Source: Adiantum capillus-veneris (Eukaryota; Streptophyta; Polypodiopsida; Polypodiales; Pteridaceae). From it: DNA of 64,000 bases. The DNA is taken from the NCBI GenBank assembly GCA_014529385.2, contig CM043966.1, positions 95,634,087 through 95,698,086 on the forward strand, read 5' to 3'. The position numbers and the translations under genes were made by a program. This document shows positions 58,576 to 64,000 of the stretch, piece by piece (position 1 is the stretch's first letter; each line of letters opens with the position of its first letter). The notes under the pieces are model-generated. The model was not told the DNA's origin and did no database searches. It was given only the letters and a program-made list of their open reading frames with translations.

Positions 58576-59049
58576 CTAGTCACTCATTGCATTTCCATCA
58601 GATGCTGTAAGAAGAGCTGAGTCCATTGTATTCTTCAAGAAGTAGATGTCTCCTGACACTAGACTGTCATCCTCTGCAACAGTGTTTGTCACATTTATTT
58701 CTTGAATCTTCACTGAGGACTTGTTCTTCTCACCATGGTCTTCAGCTTTCTCTTTGCCTTTTTCTGCTTTCCATTCTCTGCAGTCTCTTTTCATGTGACC
58801 CTTCTTGCCACAATGGTAGCATTCTATGTCACTCTTGCCTTTAGCACTGCGGAACTTGCTATGAGACTGATTCCTCTTTCCACCTTTGTACTTTTCTTTG
58901 GTCCTTCCCCTGACAACTAAGGCTGTTCCTTTGCCTTTGTCCATTGTCTTTCTATTAGTTTCTTCAGTAAGCAGACTTCCTTCTACACCTGCTATGTTCA
59001 AACCATCTGGAGGTGCAGAATTACTCAAGCTGTGCGAAAAGTGTCCCAA
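58576..59049 (-). pseudogene. Younger Copia gag, C-terminal part with CCHC knuckle
   Basis: The zinc knuckle CYHCGKKGHMKRDC is intact (about 58790-58830) and basic stretches surround it. It is in the pol frame and is separated from the gag N-terminal part by a frameshift near 59040. Confidence 0.93.
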
Positions 59050-59522
59050 CTTTCCAGCAATGTGATCAACAGGAACATAGCTCTAACAGGTTCATCAAAC
59101 TTGACACCTTGAGCTGACAACTGACTGTAGATTGTGTTGAATTCATTCAGATGATTGGACATAGGTGTCCCTTCTTTCATCTTCAAGTCAACAAGCTTCT
59201 TAAGCCAGTATACCTGTGAACCTGCACTCTGCTTCTCATAAAGATCACTCAGCTTTAACCATGCTCGATAAGCCGACATCTCGTCTTCTACATTGAAGTA
59301 AACGCTTTCTGCCAAAGTCATCATAATGGTAGAAAGTGCCAATTCATCCATTTCGCTCCATTCATCTTCGTCCACATCTTCTGGTTTTATCCCCTTGAGC
59401 TTTATAGGTTTTATCTGCTTCTTTTGTACCAACACGTGCCAAATCTGCTTCTTCCACAATGGGAAATTGGTTCCATCCAGCTTCTTGATATTGTAAAGAG
59501 CAGTGTCCTATGATCCAGCCAT
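59025..59522 (-). pseudogene. Younger Copia gag, N-terminal part
   Basis: The likely start is the ATG at 59520-59522 (MAGS), followed by an in-frame TAG at codon 5. Then comes LYNIKKLDGTNFPLWKKQIW, typical of the Copia gag start. Next are YEKQSAGSQVYWLKKLVDLK, MKEGTPMSNHLNEFNTIYSQ and LLESWDTF. Confidence 0.92.
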
Positions 59523-60606
59523 AGCTACACTTCACAGTGGTTTACTTTCCTGGGAAAAATTCGGCAGAGTTTCCCGTGTAAACTGACCTCTGAACCAATA
59601 TCAACCTGTCAAATGAACTAAGAAAGCTTCAGATTCTGCATAAATTTCGGCAGAGTCTCCTTTGTAAAATGGCTCTGGTGTACTCAAAAGCAGACCAAAA
59701 AACAGCTCAAAAAACATTGTCTCTCTGACACTGTAAGCTGTGGGTAAACCTGTCCTGCACCTGTACTGTCTCTAATTGTCCTGTCACTGTCTTGTAAGCA
59801 TAGATTGCGACAATGCCTCAACGGCAGTAAAGCAAAGATGCAATCCCAACTGTCTAACTCACAGTCAATACATCCTAGCTGCCTATCTAAGGGTGCTCGA
59901 GGGATCGCTCCAAGACCTGTATCACCGAAAGGATCTCAACATTAGAGAATCCCCCAGCTCAATAAAACCTCACTCCACCCTCAACAAAGGCTGCAGTAAA
60001 TCTGACAGTACATAGACTTCCCACAAAGTCATACATCCACAAATTTCCCACTGTATGCTGTAACTGCTGCGGCGGTTGTTTGCTGCGTGAATCACAGCCA
60101 GCAAACCCTCAACAAACATACATCATCTCTGACAATACATCCCATGTGGAAGTACCTGCAATGTCAGGATGAAATCTGGAATATCAAGTAGCAAACACAA
60201 GCTACCTGATGAACTAGTGGATGTCGCCTACAGGCTGTGTGTAGATGCGCCCGTGTCGTATGTGACACGCCTCCAAGAACTGTGAGCCGTCCTTCGATGT
60301 GTAGATAGCCACAAATCAACACTCTGGGAGTGTCGATATCCTCAGCACCTGCAGTCGTAGGCCGAAAACCCCAAATATGCAAAGTCAGATCTGCACCCGC
60401 TGAGACCACGTAGTCGAAAATGGCCTGCGCAGAACTTTGTCGAAGCCGAACGGTGACCGAGATGACCTCAGAATGAAATTCTGAGCACACCGAGCCCTAC
60501 GGCCCCGCCCACAAGATTTGGGGCCGTGTCTTCGCCTGACGAATTTCACTCCAATCTAAGCTGGTGACTCTAGCCTCCTGCACTGCTGCCCCGAGCCTCG
60601 ATCTGA
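59523..60606 (-). other. Younger Copia leader (1.1 kb)
   Basis: Between the primer site and gag. A 108-codon minus-strand frame (60164-60490) has no known motif and starts in the leader, so it is probably chance. Two copies of a short segment with TTCGGCAGAGT lie at 59559-59570 and 59648-59658. Confidence 0.6.
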
Positions 60607-60618
60607 GCTCTGATACCA
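60607..60618 (-). other. Younger Copia primer-binding site
   Basis: TGGTATCAGAGC on the minus strand, two bases after the LTR end: a full match to the initiator-Met tRNA site. Confidence 0.95.
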
Positions 60619-60620
60619 GT

Positions 60621-60812
60621 TGAAGGAGTACGAGCAGAAGTGCGACGCGAGAGAGAGTGCGAGAAGAAGAGCACGATGATATGGTGAACTTGCTCTACTG
60701 TAATGTGTAGAGCATAGTGAGTTCTTATTAGGTTTTTACAAAAGAATATGTGTACATACCTGGCGGCCCGCCCACTTACCTGGGCAACCACATTGGGCTT
60801 TATACCCCAACA
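60621..60812 (-). repeat. Younger Copia 5' LTR (192 bp)
   Basis: Same length as 55262-55453. The differences I see are five transitions. CTTCT follows at 60813. Confidence 0.95.
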
Positions 60813-60864
60813 CTTCTACTCAGCAACACCATTTTTCTATGGACTATGCCAACATGAAAACCAC

Positions 60865-61795
60865 TGTTAGAAGCTGGACACACCCTACGGAAAATGATTG
60901 ATCGGAGGATTATTATTTTCTGTAATTATTCATTTATTGAGAATACCCGACATTCCACCTTTGTAAATATTGGGGCTTATAGAAGTTTCAGATTGTATCC
61001 CAGTTTTGACACTTAGATTGAGTAGATGGTTAAAATGGAACATTAGGGTTTGAGAATTGTAAGGTATTTATACCACTTTTTGACCTTAATGAAGTACCTT
61101 TTGTCATATTAAAAAAAGTTTGAATTCTGTGAGTGAGCGTACTGTGTACGAGAGGGAGTGAGAGCTTCATCTTGACGCTACACGCGCATCGGTGGTCGGA
61201 ATGGAGTTCGGAGAAGTGCATCGCCTGTTGCCCCCGACGAGAGCTACGCGCTAATACCTACATTGCACGCGTACGCTCTGGTTTTGCGAGCTCCATCTAC
61301 GAGCTTCATCTGGTGATTCGGTAAGCATACGTTATCCGCTTTTTCATTGCAGCATATCCACGCGTTCGCATTGAGTAGAGCTACACATTAGGCACTTTAG
61401 TTTTCGAAAATGACGACCTGCAAATTTCGGCCAGACATCCTACGTGATTTTGCACCAGGTGTTTTGGGTTGGGATTTTGGTTCATAGACCTTAAGAAGAG
61501 TGACCTATTGGTGTTAGTAGGGTCTCCTTCAAGTTCTGTGGTGTTTCGAGATTGTTTGATGGGTATTCGGCTCTAGAAAGCGTTGTAGGAAGTTTCCTCT
61601 TATGCACTCTTGAAGACTGTAGCTTAGACTTTGGGTAGAGACCTCTGTAGGAATTAGTTAGGAGTCGGTTGAGTGTAGGTTGACACCCTATGCTTGCTTC
61701 CATGCGCCTGCGGGTCGAGCTTCGTCCTTAGCTGACAAATCTTGTTAGGTGAGTTCTCGCTGTGCTGACGTCCGTCGCGGCGTATTCGTCCAACA
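60865..61795 (+). repeat. 5' LTR of a plus-strand LARD/Gypsy-like element
   Basis: Starts TGTTAGAAGCTGG inside the older Copia integrase and ends GTCCAACA just before a tRNA-Asp-type primer site (931 bp). The second LTR is not in the window. The call rests on the TG start, CA end and primer site. Confidence 0.72.
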
Positions 61796-61796
61796 T

Positions 61797-61815
61797 TGGC
61801 GCTGCTGCCAGGGAC
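61797..61815 (+). other. Primer-binding site, tRNA-Asp type
   Basis: TGGCGCTGCTGCCAGGGAC, one base after the LTR end, is two or three changes from TGGCGCCGCTGCCGGGGAC. Confidence 0.78.
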
Positions 61816-63280
61816 GAAAACCTTAGGTAGGTGACCGAGACTAGTCCTTGAGGATAGGGATTCTTTGGATTCCGAAGAGTATCATTTTACATTTAGATAG
61901 GATCAGAGGGTGGAGGACTCTCTAGGTCTTAGAGGGAGTCTAGGGAGAGTGTGTCTGGCCTAGATCCTTCGACTTAGGTAGACTTAGGTAGTTTTTAGTT
62001 AAGTTGTAGTGTAGAGAGTAGGATTTGGAGTGGTAAAAGCGGGAGAGGAGAGCTTGAGAGTCCGGAGAGGCCAAGAAGCAACCAAAACACCATTATCACC
62101 ATTTCACATGAGGAGTAGGAGTAGAGTAAGCAAGACATCATGATTCAGGATCTAGAGCACTTCATGCATGTATACTTGCTTGTTAGATTCATCACAAAGT
62201 TGTAAAAGACGCAAAAGTATGTTTGAAAGCTGAAGTGAAGTCCAAAAGTTGCTCTGAGTGTTTCTGATAGAGCTGCAGAGCATCAGGAGCATTTTTGTCA
62301 AGAAAATAATTAATTTTAAGCTAGTAGACATCCTACGCGTAGGATGTCTACAGGCTAATCTGGTGGGAATTTTGTAATTTTGAGTTGACCAGTGTGTTCA
62401 GAAGGTAGGTTTTACTCTATTTTCACTTGGAAAGTGGAAATTTGACCATATCTTGACAAGATAAGGCCAGATAGACTAAAATTGCCAGACATCCTACCCA
62501 AATTGTGCCAAGGCATTATTTTAAGACCAAAACCATAGGATGGCTGCATGAGCATGATCTGCATGATATATTGAGTGACTGAGAGAGGTTTCATTTCATT
62601 TCCTAGTCAATTGTGGTCCAAATTGGAGTTGATTTGACTGATCAGACCAACAGCAAGCTGTCGGAACAATTTTTGATCCATTGACCAGCTTATAGGTGTC
62701 CAAATCAAAAAGTAAAAACAAATGTGGACTCAGAACATCAAGGGGAATCCATAGTGCAAAAATCCAGGCAAAAAAGAGCAGAAGACATCCTATGCGTAGG
62801 ATGTCTACTGGGGTATAGTGAAGAGAAAATTTGACTGAGCTTATACAGTGAGGTTCCATTTGGCTTAAGGATTTTAGAACTTCTTTCATAAGTGAATTTG
62901 GACCTTGTTTGACCTTTTGATAGAGCAAAGATAGAATTAAGACTTTTTAGGTAAATTGACCAACATCCAAGGGAAGTACAGTTCCAGATTAGCAGACCTA
63001 ATCTAGAACGTCAGCAGTGTATAAAATACAGTAGTGGTTGAGGTTAACTCTCCAGTTATACCAATCATTACTAAGATCACCTCTAGCGGTTAAATGCTTT
63101 GATTCGATTGCCGAAATTAAACGCTTGTGTACAAGTATATTCAGCAGCAAAGCAAGGAGTTGTGCGGAGACTGATCCTTTGCCATGTGAGTGGTTGGATT
63201 TGTATAAATTGCATTGATAAAGTTTGATGAATTTAAGATCAGGAAGATACATTTTTAGAGACCAAAAGGTGGCAGGTGAC
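61816..63280 (+). other. Leader of that element, with palindromes
   Basis: No coding domain. A perfect 28-bp palindrome lies at 62324-62351 (half-site GTAGACATCCTACG). A 24-bp version with one mismatched pair lies at 62783-62806, and a single arm CCAGACATCCTACC at about 62484-62497. The same arm occurs in the LTR at about 61432. Confidence 0.7.
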
Positions 63281-63865
63281 TGTTAACCCTCACGGCTCAC
63301 GGACACCCCATCACCTACGACGGACGTGTATTATATATTATTTAGAGTCAGGTACCGGGCTTGTCGGACCAATAGGAAAAGGGTAAGAGTGATCGCCGAT
63401 GAGAGGCGCACTCTAACACGAACATTCAAGGGATTAGTTGGCTAAGCATGGGCGCCCAAGTGTGAATGGGGTGAGCTCCTATAAAAGCCAACTAAACCTA
63501 ATTTTTACTCATTCTCTCATTTGTGCAATAGAAGAGTGCTCTTGCTCCATCTCCATCTTCTTCTTCTTCACCTCCTTGTGTGTGTGTGTGTGAGTGAGAG
63601 AGAGAGAGAGAGAGGGAGAGTGTGTGTGCGATCGAGCATTACGAAGGCACGACGGCGGCGAAGCGGTTGAGCGCGGCACGACTGCAGCTTCTTCTTCATC
63701 GCGGCGAGGAATCCACCACGAAGGCGAGCGTAGAGCGGTGAGTGACATACCCTTTGCTCTCTTGAGCTTGCTAGTTTAGGCTTGTTGTGTGCTTGGAGCC
63801 GTTTGTGGCTCGCACACGGTGTATTGGCAAGTCCCTTGCTTCGACAGTGCGGCAAGGAGCGCACA
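63281..63865 (+). repeat. 5' LTR of another plus-strand LTR element, nested in the previous one
   Basis: Starts TGTTAACCCTCACGG and ends GGAGCGCACA (585 bp). A TATAAAAG box lies at 63480-63487 and a TG/GA microsatellite at 63579-63632. The primer site follows at once. The rest of the element is outside the window. Confidence 0.78.
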
Positions 63866-63869
63866 TTTT

Positions 63870-63886
63870 TGGCGCCGCTGCCGGGG
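63870..63886 (+). other. Primer-binding site, tRNA-Asp type
   Basis: TGGCGCCGCTGCCGGGG is a full match to the common plant tRNA-Asp-type site, five bases after the LTR end. Confidence 0.88.
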
Positions 63887-64000
63887 ATATGCCTTACACT
63901 AAGCTCGGTTAGCACTTTACGCTTTCTTGTGGTGCAATCTCTATCATGGGAAAGGCAGGGAAGGAGTGTGTGTAGTTGTGTGGAGATTTTTGTTTTTTGC
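63887..64000 (+). other. Start of the interior of that element
   Basis: Only 114 bases are in the window. No feature seen. Confidence 0.5.

Larger units (their letters stand above)
55262..60812 (-). mobile_element. Younger Copia element (Tork/Tnt1-like), complete structure
   Basis: 5551 bp: two 192-bp LTRs, a Met-type primer site, gag, protease, integrase, RT, RNase H and a purine tract. CTTCT flanks it on both sides (55257-55261 and 60813-60817), a perfect 5-bp target duplication. The two LTRs differ at about five positions, all transitions. RT wording (KDMG-x-A-x-HILGM, WLSQ-x-x-YI, ASAVGSLMYAM) resembles Tnt1-type elements. It has four in-frame stops and one frameshift, so it is not autonomous now. 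Confidence 0.95.
52240..60864 (-). mobile_element. Older Copia element, invaded by a MITE and a younger Copia element
   Basis: Remaining parts, in minus-strand order: a scrap of integrase core (60813-60864), the rest of integrase (54830-55261), the spacer and RT (53563-54811), and RNase H (52480-53097). Interruptions are the younger Copia element (55262-60812), the 465-bp MITE (53098-53562), and at its upstream end another LTR element from 60865. LTRs of this copy were not identified. Confidence 0.82.

Noticed and set aside
60164-60490. 108-codon minus-strand frame in the younger Copia leader as an extra gene
   Set aside because: No known motif, located in an untranslated leader, and no second copy to test conservation.
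63509-63915. Minus-strand frames at the right end with Ser-Leu and His-Thr repeats
   Set aside because: They read a TG/GA microsatellite inside an LTR in the antisense direction.

Overview
This window is repeat-dominated nuclear DNA from a land plant, most likely a flowering plant; species cannot be named from it. The evidence is a CRINKLY4-type receptor-kinase relic, several plant LTR-retrotransposon lineages (Copia, chromodomain Gypsy, Athila/Tat-like Gypsy, and non-coding elements with tRNA-Asp-type primer sites), LINE fragments, and MITE-sized elements. I found no intact host gene, rRNA, tRNA gene or CRISPR array. Nearly every long reading frame is a broken transposon gene, and the rest of the sequence is AT-rich and unrecognised.

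Layout. 1-2130: unassigned, with a 138-bp tandem duplication. 2137-3332 and 13280-13579: the two halves of one CRINKLY4-like kinase pseudogene, split by a 9.9-kb LTR element (3333-13279). That element has no recognisable polymerase and carries six hairpins about 280 bp apart in its leader. 14242-18262: three overlapping LINE 3'-end fragments on the minus strand and a SINE-like segment. 18263-20729: the 3' LTR and ORF remnant of another minus-strand element related to the first. 20730-29765: a minus-strand chromodomain Gypsy element with an apparent foreign segment next to its primer site. 29940-31260: an internally deleted Athila/Tat-like fragment.

31993-43301 is the most interesting part. 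An 11.3-kb segment is bounded by 40-bp terminal inverted repeats that begin CATTAGGAAG. Inside are a broken multi-segment gene that looks like a transposase (40058-42350), a histone-H3-like gene with a long charged tail (38306-39426), an acidic 193-codon ORF (34381-34959), and a nested GC-rich foldback element. A 465-bp relative with the same ends sits at 53098-53562 inside a Copia gene. Removing it restores the Copia frame with no target duplication, so this family appears to insert without a TSD. I cannot place it in a named superfamily.

52240-60864 is an old Copia element invaded first by that MITE and then by a younger Copia element (55262-60812; 192-bp LTRs; perfect CTTCT duplication). 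The window closes with two more LTR elements (60865 and 63281), nested one inside the other and running off the end. The picture is of insertion within insertion, with decay largely by stop codons of the kind expected from cytosine deamination.
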